Shown: piece after piece, positions 41,649 to 50,073 of the stretch
How the letters are laid out: the number at the start of each line of letters is the position of its first letter
Numbering within the stretch: position 1 is the stretch's first letter
Origin: JANXUC01 sp043782485
GTDB taxonomy: Bacteria > Acidobacteriota > Terriglobia > Terriglobales > Acidobacteriaceae
Length of the DNA: 64,000 bases
Direction of reading: 5' to 3'
NCBI GenBank assembly: GCA_043782485.1
Contig: JAYWAL010000041.1
Span: forward strand, 35,797-99,796
Translations under genes and position numbers: made by a program
Notes under the pieces: generated by a model
Database searches by the model: none
What the model saw: the letters and a program-made list of their open reading frames with translations, nothing else
What the model was told of the DNA's origin: nothing

Positions 41649-43714
41649 CGTTTATCTTCCAAGAGGACTTCTACGCCGTAGGGGGCAAGGGCCACCGTGG
41701 CGGCGGCGTTTCCGGCCAGAAGCAACTTCATGGTGCGTGGCAGCGACACACTTCGAGCCTCTTGCGATGTATTGATGAGGAAGTAGACGTCTTTTCCCGC
41801 ACCCCGGCGGCGGCTGACTTCCACTCCATCCGGAACTGGCCCAAATACGGGGTGAACGCCGCTGTCCTGGATCATCCATAGGGCTGCGGCCGTGGTTAGT
41901 TTCTCATCCAGAACGGCGGCGATGTAGGTGATGCGGCCTTTGCCGTAAGTGCGCGTGAGCACAGCTGGCTGGTTGTCCAGCCAACCGTTGCTTTTGCCGT
42001 AGGTGAGCAGTGTTTGTGTCTCCGGCGATTGCGCTTTTAACTGCTCGGCCCAAATGCTGGCTTCGCCGCTGCCCCAGGTTCCACTGACTGGAACATTCTT
42101 CTCGAGGGCATAGAACTGTTCGACGCGGCCGCCGAGTGCCTCGGCCAGAAAGCCAGGCTGACGCTGGGTCAGCAGGCCGTTGAATTCATCCTTCATGCCG
42201 GAGCGCGGGCCTAAAACCAGATGCCCGCCATTGCGAACGTATTCCAGAAGATGGTTGGCTACATCCTTGGGCAGCACGTTCAGGCTGGGTGCCACCACGA
42301 GTTTGTAGCTGTCGAGCGGAGCGCTGGCGCTGACGACATCCACCGATTGGGCGAGGTTCCGCAGCGGCGCGTAGTAGTTTTTGAGCAGGGCAATGTCGTC
42401 ATATTGCTGGTTGTGTTTCTGCCACTGGATGGCCCAATGGCTGTCATAGGAATAGAGCAGAGCAATCTCGGAGACCGGCGCGGTGCCGCGCAGCGCCTCC
42501 TGCGTGGCGACGAACTCGTGGCCAATCTGGCTGGCCTCTTCGTAAAACGGAACAGGAGTGCCGTCCGCGCCAATCAGCGTGCCGTGGTATTCCTCTTGTC
42601 CGTTCAGCGCGCTGCGCCATTGCCAGTATCCGACTTCGTCCGCTCCGTGGGCGATAGCCTGCCAGGCCATGACTCGGACTTCACCCTTGTTGAGCTGGTT
42701 GTTCAATTTTGACCAGTTCACCATGCCCGGCTGGGTTTCCATGACCCAGAAATTCTGCCGTTTGAAGCCGCGGGTAAGATCGTGCGAGAGACCGTTGAAG
42801 GCGGGGTCGAGATGCCCGGTGCCCACGTAGTCGTCCCACGAGGCGAAAGTTAGCGGTTCGGTGATGGCGTAGTGGTCGAAGCCGTCGAAGAAGCCCATGA
42901 AATTGCCGGTGATGAACTGCCTGGGGTCAATGTGCTGGCGCAGGACTTGGATCTGGACCTGCTGATGGTCGGCCCAGGTCGTGGTGATGAAGTGCTTCCA
43001 TTCCAGCATCAGGCCGGGGTTGTGTGCGCCCACGGGAATGGGGATTTCATTCCAGTCGTCGTAGGTTTCACTCCAGTAAGCAGTGGCCCAGCGGGCGTTG
43101 AGAGTGTGGAGCGTGCCGTACTTGGCCTTGAGCCATTGGCGAAACTGTGCCCGGGTCTCGTCGTCGTAGGACATCAAGGCGTAGCCGTATTCATTGTCGA
43201 ATTGCCAGCCCACGACGTTGGGATTTTTGCCGTAACGTTCAGCCATCTGCTCGGCGATTTTGCGGCAATATTCGCGATAGACGGACGAGGCTGCTGAGGC
43301 GTGGGCGCGATTGCCATGGGTAACGCGCTGGCCATCCGGCTCCACGCGCAGGACTTCCGGATGCTTGAGCGTGAGCCAGGCGGGGGGCGTTGCGGTCGGC
43401 GTCCCCAATACGCTGGCGATATGATGTTTCGCCGCGAGGGCGATGGCGCGGTCCAGCCAGTCGAAGTCGTAGTGGCCTTCGGAAGGCTCCATACGGCTCC
43501 AGGCGAACTCGGTGATGCGGACAACTCTGATGTCGGCGGCCTCCATGAGGCGCAAGTCTTCTTCCCAGCGCGACTCTGGCCACTGCTCCGGGTACCAGGC
43601 GGTGCCGAGCAGGATTGCGTCGTGTCCGGGAATTTGCGATGGCGGTGCCGATTGCGCGACAGTGAATTGCGAGCAAAGCACCGCTAAACAGGAAAGAAGT
43701 TGCAAGAGACGCAT
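41645..43714 (-). CDS. GH42 beta-galactosidase, secreted
   Basis: 689 residues with a signal peptide (to about residue 20, TVAQ). The GH42 barrel has LGTAWYPEQWPESRWEEDLR, acid/base Glu175 (GWQFDNEYG) and nucleophile Glu326 (VMETQPG). A trimerisation domain and a short beta domain follow. It hydrolyses beta-galactosides, or alpha-L-arabinopyranosides in some relatives, which would suit the pentose genes next to it. GAGGA precedes ATG 43714. It is 32 bases downstream of the GH31 gene, in one operon. Confidence 0.93.
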   Translation of the reverse strand: MRLLQLLSCLAVLCSQFTVAQSAPPSQIPGHDAILLGTAWYPEQWPESRWEEDLRLMEAADIRVVRITEFAWSRMEPSEGHYDFDWLDRAIALAAKHHIASVLGTPTATPPAWLTLKHPEVLRVEPDGQRVTHGNRAHASAASSVYREYCRKIAEQMAERYGKNPNVVGWQFDNEYGYALMSYDDETRAQFRQWLKAKYGTLHTLNARWATAYWSETYDDWNEIPIPVGAHNPGLMLEWKHFITTTWADHQQVQIQVLRQHIDPRQFITGNFMGFFDGFDHYAITEPLTFASWDDYVGTGHLDPAFNGLSHDLTRGFKRQNFWVMETQPGMVNWSKLNNQLNKGEVRVMAWQAIAHGADEVGYWQWRSALNGQEEYHGTLIGADGTPVPFYEEASQIGHEFVATQEALRGTAPVSEIALLYSYDSHWAIQWQKHNQQYDDIALLKNYYAPLRNLAQSVDVVSASAPLDSYKLVVAPSLNVLPKDVANHLLEYVRNGGHLVLGPRSGMKDEFNGLLTQRQPGFLAEALGGRVEQFYALEKNVPVSGTWGSGEASIWAEQLKAQSPETQTLLTYGKSNGWLDNQPAVLTRTYGKGRITYIAAVLDEKLTTAAALWMIQDSGVHPVFGPVPDGVEVSRRRGAGKDVYFLINTSQEARSVSLPRTMKLLLAGNAAATVALAPYGVEVLLEDKR

Positions 43715-43746
43715 GGTTTTCCTCGGGAGATTTTGAAATCCGAACG

Positions 43747-46089
43747 CTACGGCGTTAGTGTCAACTCTTTGCCGTCATACTTCGCGACTTTGTCAGGTTT
43801 TTCTTCGGGTGCAATTCCGGCGCCGTGGTGCTCGCTGACGATTACCAAGCGGAACGTTCGGCTTTGCAACATGCCGGGGAACTGGCCCTTGCGGTCGCCA
43901 ATGGTGAACGTTCGCTTGGCATCATTCCAGTGTAGCGGGATCGTCGCGTAGACGCCCTTTTCATAGTTGTAGCCATCGTTCTCGTCTTCGTAGAGGGTGA
44001 AGTCGCCATCGGCACCGGGATACACGCGGACTTCGATGGGGTCTTCCGGCTTTTCAGTGGACCACTCCAAGTCGGGGCCGAGGGGCAGAATGGATCCGGC
44101 GCGGACGAACAGTGGGAGGCGGTCAATGGGTGCGGCCGCTTCGATGGCGTGGCCGCCTGGCTGTGTGGTGCCGTTCCAGAAGTCAAACCATTTGGCATCG
44201 GGGAGATACACGTGGCGGCTGTCGGCTGACGGTTCGGTTACTGGATTCACCAGCAGCGCTGGTCCGAACATGAATTGATCGCCAACGTTTTGCGCCCGAA
44301 CGTCGGTTCGGAAGTCCATTACCAGCGGGCGCATCGTGGTGTATCCGGCGCTTGTGGTTTTCCAGGCTAGCGAGTAAATATACGGCAGCATGCGGTAACG
44401 AAGGCGGTCAAAGTTCACGAGCGTTTTCTGCGCCTCAGGCCCATACGACCAAAGCTCGTTCTCATCCGGAGTGCGGGTGCCATGCACTCGCAGAACTGGA
44501 TTGAACGTGCCGAACTGGAACCAGCGAATGAATAGCTCACGAAAGGCGGGATCGGTGGGGCTGCCAAAAACAAATCCTCCAATGTCGGTGGTCCAGTAAG
44601 GAATGCCCGACAATGCGAAATTTAGGCCGGCTGGAATCTGGCGACGATAGCTGAGCCAGTCCGAATTGATATCGCCGGACCACGCGGTCACGCTATTGCG
44701 CTGCGACCCGGCGAACGCTGACCGCGAAAGGATGAAAACGCGCTTCTGGTCGGAGGCACTGCGCTGACCTTGGTAAACAGCCCCCGTTGTCATCAACGGG
44801 AAAATATTGACGAAGCGGTCGCCGCTCCCCGCTGCCAACTTGTGCCCAAGCTGAATGTTCTCTTCCAAGCCTTCCGTTTCCGGCTCGGTGGTATCCATCC
44901 ACCAGGCATCGAGGCCCAGCTTGAAGAGGCCTTTGTCGATCAGGTTCCAGTAGTACTTGCGGGCTTCCGGGTTGGTGGCGTCATACACGGCCATTCCGTT
45001 GGTATGGTAGGGAGGCTTGGCGAACTTGAACTTCTCCACGAACCAGCCCTTCTGGTCCATGTAGTCATATTCGTTCGAGCCAGGTTCGAAGAAAGGCCAT
45101 ACGGAAATCATGAGATGGAAATGCTGGTTGTGGAGGTCGTCAACCATGCTCTTGGGGTCGGGATAGTTCTTGTTGAAAATGAACTCGCCCTTGCGGTTCC
45201 ACCAGAACCAGTCCTGGACGATGTCGTCGGCTGGAATGTGTAGATCGCGATATTTGTGCGCCACGCCCAGAATCTCCGCCTGTGATTTATAGCGGTTTTT
45301 GCACTGCCAGAAGCCATAGGCCCACTTGCCGAACATCGGCGCTTGGCCTGTAAGTTCACGGTAGTCGGCGACAATTGTGTCCAACTCCGGCCCGTAGAAA
45401 AAGTAGTAGTCAATCACGTCGGCCACGTCGGAACTGACGTACATGTAGTTGGCAAAGCGGTTATTAAAACGGCTGCGCGAGTCGTTGTTCCAGAAAATGC
45501 CATAGCCGTTGCTTGAAACCATCATGGGGACGGCGATGTTCGTATTGTCCTGCGAGATGTCCACCGATTCGCCGCGATAGTTCCATACGCCAGCCTGATG
45601 CTGTCCCAACCCGTAGAGCCCTTCGCGCGTGCCGTAAATATTTAGGAACGACTCAGCGCGATAGGTGTCTTCTCCATTCACTTTCACGGGAGTGAGCTTG
45701 CGGGTACCTTCCTGCACCAGCTTGTGGCCTTCCAGATCCGTGTAGGTAATGGCCCCGTCTTTGCGCGTTACAACCACTCTCAGGGCCGCCGTCGTGATCG
45801 CGATCTCGTCATCCGTGTTTTGCAAGGTGAAAGGTGCCCCCGCCCATGTCGATTTGGTCACCACATAGTCAGGACGCTCCGGAAACGCAGCGGTGGCGGA
45901 ATACAGAATGTGAAGGATGGACTGCGAGCAAACCTGGATCTTCAAGGTTCCAGTTTGCATGGTGAAGATGACAGAGTCCTTCTGTTGCTGCGTCGCGGTA
46001 ACCGGATTCATAGGTTCCCATTGGGCGTGGGCAACGGCGATGAGAGTGAGAAGAGCCAGCGGAAAGGCGATACGACGGAAGGTCAGCAT
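43747..46089 (-). CDS. GH31 alpha-glycosidase (alpha-xylosidase/alpha-glucosidase), secreted
   Basis: 780 residues with a signal peptide (MLTFRRIAFPLALLTLIAVAHA). The GH31 catalytic barrel has nucleophile Asp399 (WWMDTTEPE) and acid/base Asp in AWSGDINSDW, plus QDWFWW and GADIGGF-type IGGF. The DTTEPE and QDWFWW text resembles alpha-xylosidases acting on xyloglucan side chains, so that is my preferred substrate. ATG 46089 was chosen at the signal peptide; the frame extends to a TTG at 46131. First gene of the GH31-GH42 operon, behind a LacI-type operator. Confidence 0.92.
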   Translation of the reverse strand: MLTFRRIAFPLALLTLIAVAHAQWEPMNPVTATQQQKDSVIFTMQTGTLKIQVCSQSILHILYSATAAFPERPDYVVTKSTWAGAPFTLQNTDDEIAITTAALRVVVTRKDGAITYTDLEGHKLVQEGTRKLTPVKVNGEDTYRAESFLNIYGTREGLYGLGQHQAGVWNYRGESVDISQDNTNIAVPMMVSSNGYGIFWNNDSRSRFNNRFANYMYVSSDVADVIDYYFFYGPELDTIVADYRELTGQAPMFGKWAYGFWQCKNRYKSQAEILGVAHKYRDLHIPADDIVQDWFWWNRKGEFIFNKNYPDPKSMVDDLHNQHFHLMISVWPFFEPGSNEYDYMDQKGWFVEKFKFAKPPYHTNGMAVYDATNPEARKYYWNLIDKGLFKLGLDAWWMDTTEPETEGLEENIQLGHKLAAGSGDRFVNIFPLMTTGAVYQGQRSASDQKRVFILSRSAFAGSQRNSVTAWSGDINSDWLSYRRQIPAGLNFALSGIPYWTTDIGGFVFGSPTDPAFRELFIRWFQFGTFNPVLRVHGTRTPDENELWSYGPEAQKTLVNFDRLRYRMLPYIYSLAWKTTSAGYTTMRPLVMDFRTDVRAQNVGDQFMFGPALLVNPVTEPSADSRHVYLPDAKWFDFWNGTTQPGGHAIEAAAPIDRLPLFVRAGSILPLGPDLEWSTEKPEDPIEVRVYPGADGDFTLYEDENDGYNYEKGVYATIPLHWNDAKRTFTIGDRKGQFPGMLQSRTFRLVIVSEHHGAGIAPEEKPDKVAKYDGKELTLTP

Positions 46090-46186
46090 GGGTGCGAGAG
46101 TCCTGAGGCGGAACTTGGATTTTACGGACAACAGGGTATTCGTACTAAGTTTTGGGTTCCGGGGCGGCCCTATCTTACCTTCGTCA

Positions 46187-46198
46187 GAAAACGTTTAC
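46187..46198. promoter_or_regulatory. LacI-family operator upstream of the GH31-GH42 operon
   Basis: GAAAACGTTTAC; read on the minus strand GTAAACGTTTTC, 11 of 12 bases equal to the perfect palindrome at 33787. It lies about 100 bases before the GH31 ATG. Confidence 0.6.
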
Positions 46199-46306
46199 AA
46201 TGCCTAAGTTGCCCATGAGTTAGCGTTAATTGTCCCGTCAACCAGTGGGGCTTGAGCGCTCCGAATGTTGTGTACAGGCGGGTGCGTTGAGTCTATTTTT
46301 TGAAAA

Positions 46307-46458
46307 TGTCATTCTGAAGGGAAGCGAGGAATCCCAAGACCCTCGACTTCGCACAACTCTCGCCAGATTTCTCTCTGCGCGGCGTCCTCGCAAGACAATT
46401 GGAAAGTATCGGGCCGTTCTCGGCACACTGGGGATTCCTCGCTTCACTTCGGAATGAT
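46307..46458. mobile_element. Family C MITE-like element
   Basis: About 150 bp bounded by TGTCATTCTGAAG and CTTCGGAATGATG inverted ends, with no coding capacity. It resembles 20372-20510 at the ends and in the GGAAAGT-TCGGG...CTGGGGATTCCTCGCTTC part. It sits between the GH31 promoter and the 3' end of vapC. Confidence 0.65.
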
Positions 46459-46492
46459 GTTAAAAAAGGGAATGTGGCCCCAGGCGGAAGGC

Positions 46493-46912
46493 TCACTGTG
46501 GCTGGAACGGGTTAACGATCTGGACTCCGTCGATCTCGCGAGTGTCCTGTAGATCTTCTGTCAGCAGTACGCTGCATCCGGACTGTTTCGCTGCGCGTAT
46601 AACCAAGGCGTCCCAGAAAGAGAACCCGTGCAGACGGTGGAGATCAATCGCGGCCAGAATGTCCGCGACATCTGGCGTAGCCACTGCAAATTCCGCCAGC
46701 AGTTCCACCTTGCGGCGAACAATTTTCGGATCGACACCCAGCTTCCGGGTGGCGGTGAAGAAGTACTCCTGTAAGACTTGTAAAGAGACGACTCCGGTTC
46801 CGGCGAGACGGTGTTCCGCTACTAGATCGAGGGCGCGTCGCTGCTTGGTCGGCGCGGTTCGATCGTCGGCATAAATCAGGATATTTGTGTCGAAAAAGCT
46901 ACGTGCGCTCAT
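46493..46912 (-). CDS. vapC: VapC-like PIN-domain toxin
   Basis: 139 residues. An RNase toxin of the PIN fold: acidic residues in FFDTNILIYADD, QVLQEYF, FSFWDALVIRAA and LLTEDLQD make up the metal site and appear complete. ATG 46912; an ATG at 46924 adds four residues. It follows the antitoxin by 27 bases in one transcript. Unlike the modules at 15-16 kb this one looks intact. Confidence 0.92.
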   Translation of the reverse strand: MSARSFFDTNILIYADDRTAPTKQRRALDLVAEHRLAGTGVVSLQVLQEYFFTATRKLGVDPKIVRRKVELLAEFAVATPDVADILAAIDLHRLHGFSFWDALVIRAAKQSGCSVLLTEDLQDTREIDGVQIVNPFQPQ

Positions 46913-46939
46913 TGTTGCTCTCACGGCTCATTGTTGTTC

Positions 46940-47206
46940 TCACGGCTCATTGTTGTTCTCACGCTCATTGATCTGACGCCCATGGCTGCCTCGCTGATGG
47001 ATCTCGTCGCGATCAAAGCGCCAGCCTTTGGGGTCGCCAAGGCCAGAAAGGCGGCGGAACTCGTCCATGCTGCGTTGTGGATCGTTGGCACCGACTACCT
47101 GTTGTAAGTAGTCGCGAACGAGCTGGTTCAGGCTCTTGCCCAGGGCGTCAGCTCTTTCTCGAGCACGGGCCACCAATCGTTCATCGATGGAGAGTGTGAT
47201 GTTCAC
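46940..47206 (-). CDS. vapB: VapB-like ribbon-helix-helix antitoxin
   Basis: 88 residues. MNITLSIDERLVARARERAD is a ribbon-helix-helix DNA-binding domain, and the C-terminal part (MDEFRRLSGLGDPKGWRFDR) should wrap the toxin. GTG 47206 coincides with the predicted transcription start, so the message may be leaderless. A GTG at 47227 in frame lies inside the operator and is unlikely. It overlaps nothing and precedes vapC. Three GGCTCATTGTTGTTCTCAC-like repeats lie in the gap and vapC leader. Confidence 0.88.
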   Translation of the reverse strand: MNITLSIDERLVARARERADALGKSLNQLVRDYLQQVVGANDPQRSMDEFRRLSGLGDPKGWRFDRDEIHQRGSHGRQINERENNNEP

Positions 47207-47207
47207 A

Positions 47208-47239
47208 GACACAGTATATGTGTACACATATACTGTGTC
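47208..47239 (-). promoter_or_regulatory. vapBC promoter embedded in a 32-bp perfect palindrome
   Basis: GACACAGTATATGTGT and its exact complement form a 32-bp perfect palindrome. On the minus strand it contains most of TTGACA (47241-47236), 17 bases, TATACT (47218-47213), a near-consensus sigma-70 promoter. Initiation about seven bases later falls on the vapB GTG. Binding of VapBC here would block RNA polymerase directly. Confidence 0.85.
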
Positions 47240-47250
47240 AACAGGGCGAT

Positions 47251-49824
47251 TTAGTAGCTATTGGCCACGTCGAGGGCAGTTGGCAGCGTCACTTCCTGCT
47301 GCAGTCCGGCTTCCCCGGAAGATCGCCCGACTGAGATGGCGTACTTCCCGGCGTCAGCGTGCCAATGCTTGGCCGCTGCGTCGTAAAAGGTGAAGGAGCG
47401 AGCGTCCAGCGGAACGGAGATGTGTACGGTCTCGCCAGGTTGAATTTCCACTCGAGAGAATCCCTTTAACTCCTTGATGGGACGTGGGATAGCTGACCCA
47501 ATCTGTCCAACATACACCTGGGCGATATCCGCTCCCGCGCGCTTGCCGGAGTTAGTTACGTCGAATTCCACGGTAAACATCGGCACCGGGCCAGTGTTCC
47601 CGGCAGCTACGGGCAATACGCTCAAGTGGCTGTAAGCGAACGACGTGTAGGACAGTCCATAGCCAAAGGGAAACAGAGGCTGCGTATGGTTGTGCTCATA
47701 GCCGCGGTAGCCGATGAAGACGCCCTCGGTGAACTTGACCTGCTTGCTGTTTTCGTCCGGATAGTAAGAGTGAAAGCTGGGATTGTCTTCCAGCTTTTGC
47801 TCGAAGGTGACCGGCAAGTGGCCGGACGGATTGACCTCTCCGAACAGAATTTCCGCGAGTGCCTGGCCACCTTGCTCGCCCGGATACCAGAGTTGCAGAT
47901 AAGCCGGGACTTGGTCGATCCATTGTTTAGCATCGGCGTTGCCGCCTGAGACTACCGTGACAATGGTCTTCTGGTTGACCGCAGCCATCTGGTGGATCAA
48001 TTCCAGTTGGCCAAAGGGCAGGTCGAACGTGCGGTCTGCGCCTTCGGATTCGCTATCGGAATTGAAGCCTGCGGCGACCACAACCGCGTCCACCTTTGCC
48101 GCCAGGGCTTTGACCGAGGCTTTCACGAGAGAGCTTTGCTGGACGATGCCAAACCGAAGGCGTCCGCCAAACGGTCCGCGCTGGAAGTCTTCGGCAACGA
48201 TCTTGTGGGGTCCGGCAGTGAGTGGCAAAGTCTGGTGCGGCTGTACGACTCGGGAGTAGGCCCAGCTATCGAGGACGATTTTATCGTCCACCAAGAGTCG
48301 GAAACCGCCACCTTCCATGGGACCCTGGGCCACGAACTCGTAAGCACCGTCGCTCGGGGCCTTGAAGTAGCCGGTCCAGCGTCGCGATTCATCTTTCGGG
48401 TTGTCGAGAGATTTCAGGATTTCGTCGAAGTCCGCGCCGCCCAGGTCATCCCAGGAAAAGCCAGCTTCGCTGAGGTGGCGGACGACCTTGGTGGAAGCGG
48501 GTTGGCCCTGTAAGGTGGCATTGTGGAAATGTTCCAATTTCAGGCCGCGCTCGCCGCCGTTCGCTTCCGTGCTGAATTCGGTGGAAGTGGCGATCTCCGT
48601 AATGGTGGGCAACCCGCGCTCGAAATAAACCCTGGCCGATGCGCCGAGATAGTGGCTGATGCCTTGCAGCGCGCTGACCGACGAGAAGGGAAGCACGCCT
48701 GCACTGCCTCCGCCGACCACTTGCGCTGGATAAGCATCCGGGCCTACAACCAAGATCGACTTCGTGGTGCTCTTGCTCAGTGGGAGAAGGTCGCCAGTGT
48801 TCTTCAAAAGTACAATGCTTTCGCGCGCAGCTTCGAGCGCCAGTTGATGGTTCGCCTCGTTGTAGGTGGAAAGCGCCGCATCCCGTTGTTCGCGATCCAG
48901 CCAACCAAAGCGCACGGCCGTTTGCAGAATGTGACGAATTTTTCCATCGATGGTCGCTTCCTTCACGCGGCCATCTTTGACGGCATCCAGCAGGTTCTTG
49001 CGGTTCATGAACTTGCCAAACGGCATTTCAATGTCCAGTCCGCCGTTGGCCGCGCCAATCGCGTCGTAGGTGGCATCCCAGTCCGACATCATGACTCCGG
49101 GAAACTTCCACTCGTTGCGGACGATCTCCGTGTTGAAGTAGCCATTTTGCGTGGCATGTGCTCCGTTGATCAGATTGTAGGAGTCCATGATGGCGCCAAC
49201 GTGAGCCTGGGTCACGGCTGCTTCAAACGCAGGCAAGTAGATTTCTCGCAGCGTGCGTTCATCGACGATGGAGTCCGTATTGTGTCGGTCAAACTCAGAG
49301 TTGTTGGCCAGGAAGTGCTTGACCGTGGCGCTGACGCCTTGCGTCTGCATGCCGGAAATGTAGCCCACGGCGACCGCGGAGGAGAGAAATGGGTCTTCGC
49401 CAAAATACTCAAAGTTGCGGCCGTTCAGCGGTGAGCGGTAGATGTTCACTCCCGGCCCCAGCATAAAGTTCACGCCTCGCGCACGTGCATCCGACCCGAT
49501 GCCTGCGCCAACCCGTTCTGCCAGCTTGCGGTCCCAGGAGGCCGCCAGACCGATCCCCGCCGGATAGGTGGTGGAAGGAAAGCGGGCGTTGCTGCGGACG
49601 CCATAGGGGCCATCCGACATTTCCAGCGAAGGCAGTTTCAGGGCTGGCATGGCGCGCACGGCAAAGCCGGTGCCGCCGATGTAATCGATTTTTTCCTCCA
49701 GGGTCATATTGGAGATGATTTGCGAGATCCGCTGCGTCTCTGCGGTACCAGAGGTTTGAGCTGAGGCGCATAGGGCAAGGGCACAAACGAGAATGGACAG
49801 CAGGACGCAATTTGGTTTCGGCAT
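47251..49824 (-). CDS. GH3 beta-glucosidase/beta-xylosidase with PA14 insert, secreted
   Basis: 857 residues with a signal peptide (to about 22, CASAQ). GH3 domain 1 has the nucleophile Asp248 (VMMSDWDATYD) and KHFLANNSE. The alpha/beta sandwich domain is interrupted by a PA14-like carbohydrate-binding insert (about 400-540: GYFKAPSDGAYEFVAQGPME, LLVDDKIVLDSW). A fibronectin-III-like domain ends the protein (VTNSGKRAGADIAQVYV ... LKGFSRVEIQPGETV). It releases terminal beta-glucose or related sugars in the periplasm. GAGGAG lies just before ATG 49824. The next gene upstream is divergent GH29. Confidence 0.94.
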   Translation of the reverse strand: MPKPNCVLLSILVCALALCASAQTSGTAETQRISQIISNMTLEEKIDYIGGTGFAVRAMPALKLPSLEMSDGPYGVRSNARFPSTTYPAGIGLAASWDRKLAERVGAGIGSDARARGVNFMLGPGVNIYRSPLNGRNFEYFGEDPFLSSAVAVGYISGMQTQGVSATVKHFLANNSEFDRHNTDSIVDERTLREIYLPAFEAAVTQAHVGAIMDSYNLINGAHATQNGYFNTEIVRNEWKFPGVMMSDWDATYDAIGAANGGLDIEMPFGKFMNRKNLLDAVKDGRVKEATIDGKIRHILQTAVRFGWLDREQRDAALSTYNEANHQLALEAARESIVLLKNTGDLLPLSKSTTKSILVVGPDAYPAQVVGGGSAGVLPFSSVSALQGISHYLGASARVYFERGLPTITEIATSTEFSTEANGGERGLKLEHFHNATLQGQPASTKVVRHLSEAGFSWDDLGGADFDEILKSLDNPKDESRRWTGYFKAPSDGAYEFVAQGPMEGGGFRLLVDDKIVLDSWAYSRVVQPHQTLPLTAGPHKIVAEDFQRGPFGGRLRFGIVQQSSLVKASVKALAAKVDAVVVAAGFNSDSESEGADRTFDLPFGQLELIHQMAAVNQKTIVTVVSGGNADAKQWIDQVPAYLQLWYPGEQGGQALAEILFGEVNPSGHLPVTFEQKLEDNPSFHSYYPDENSKQVKFTEGVFIGYRGYEHNHTQPLFPFGYGLSYTSFAYSHLSVLPVAAGNTGPVPMFTVEFDVTNSGKRAGADIAQVYVGQIGSAIPRPIKELKGFSRVEIQPGETVHISVPLDARSFTFYDAAAKHWHADAGKYAISVGRSSGEAGLQQEVTLPTALDVANSY

Positions 49825-50073
49825 AATCTCCTCGGGGAGCTTCGTCAGTGGTCGGTTAGAGCGCAGATCTGCTTGCCATCTTGGGCAACAGAACTGACGG
49901 TTCTAGCAGCGAGGGAAAATTGTAGAACGAGCAGAGGCCACCAAGGAGGAAAAAGTCTCGCGGTCTTTTGATTTTCATGCAGTTCTTCACGCGACCACTT
50001 CACCCTAGTAAGGGCTAACTGTATCGTATAAACTCAACAGGCTTGTATTCCGGCACCGCGAGGATCATGGTCC

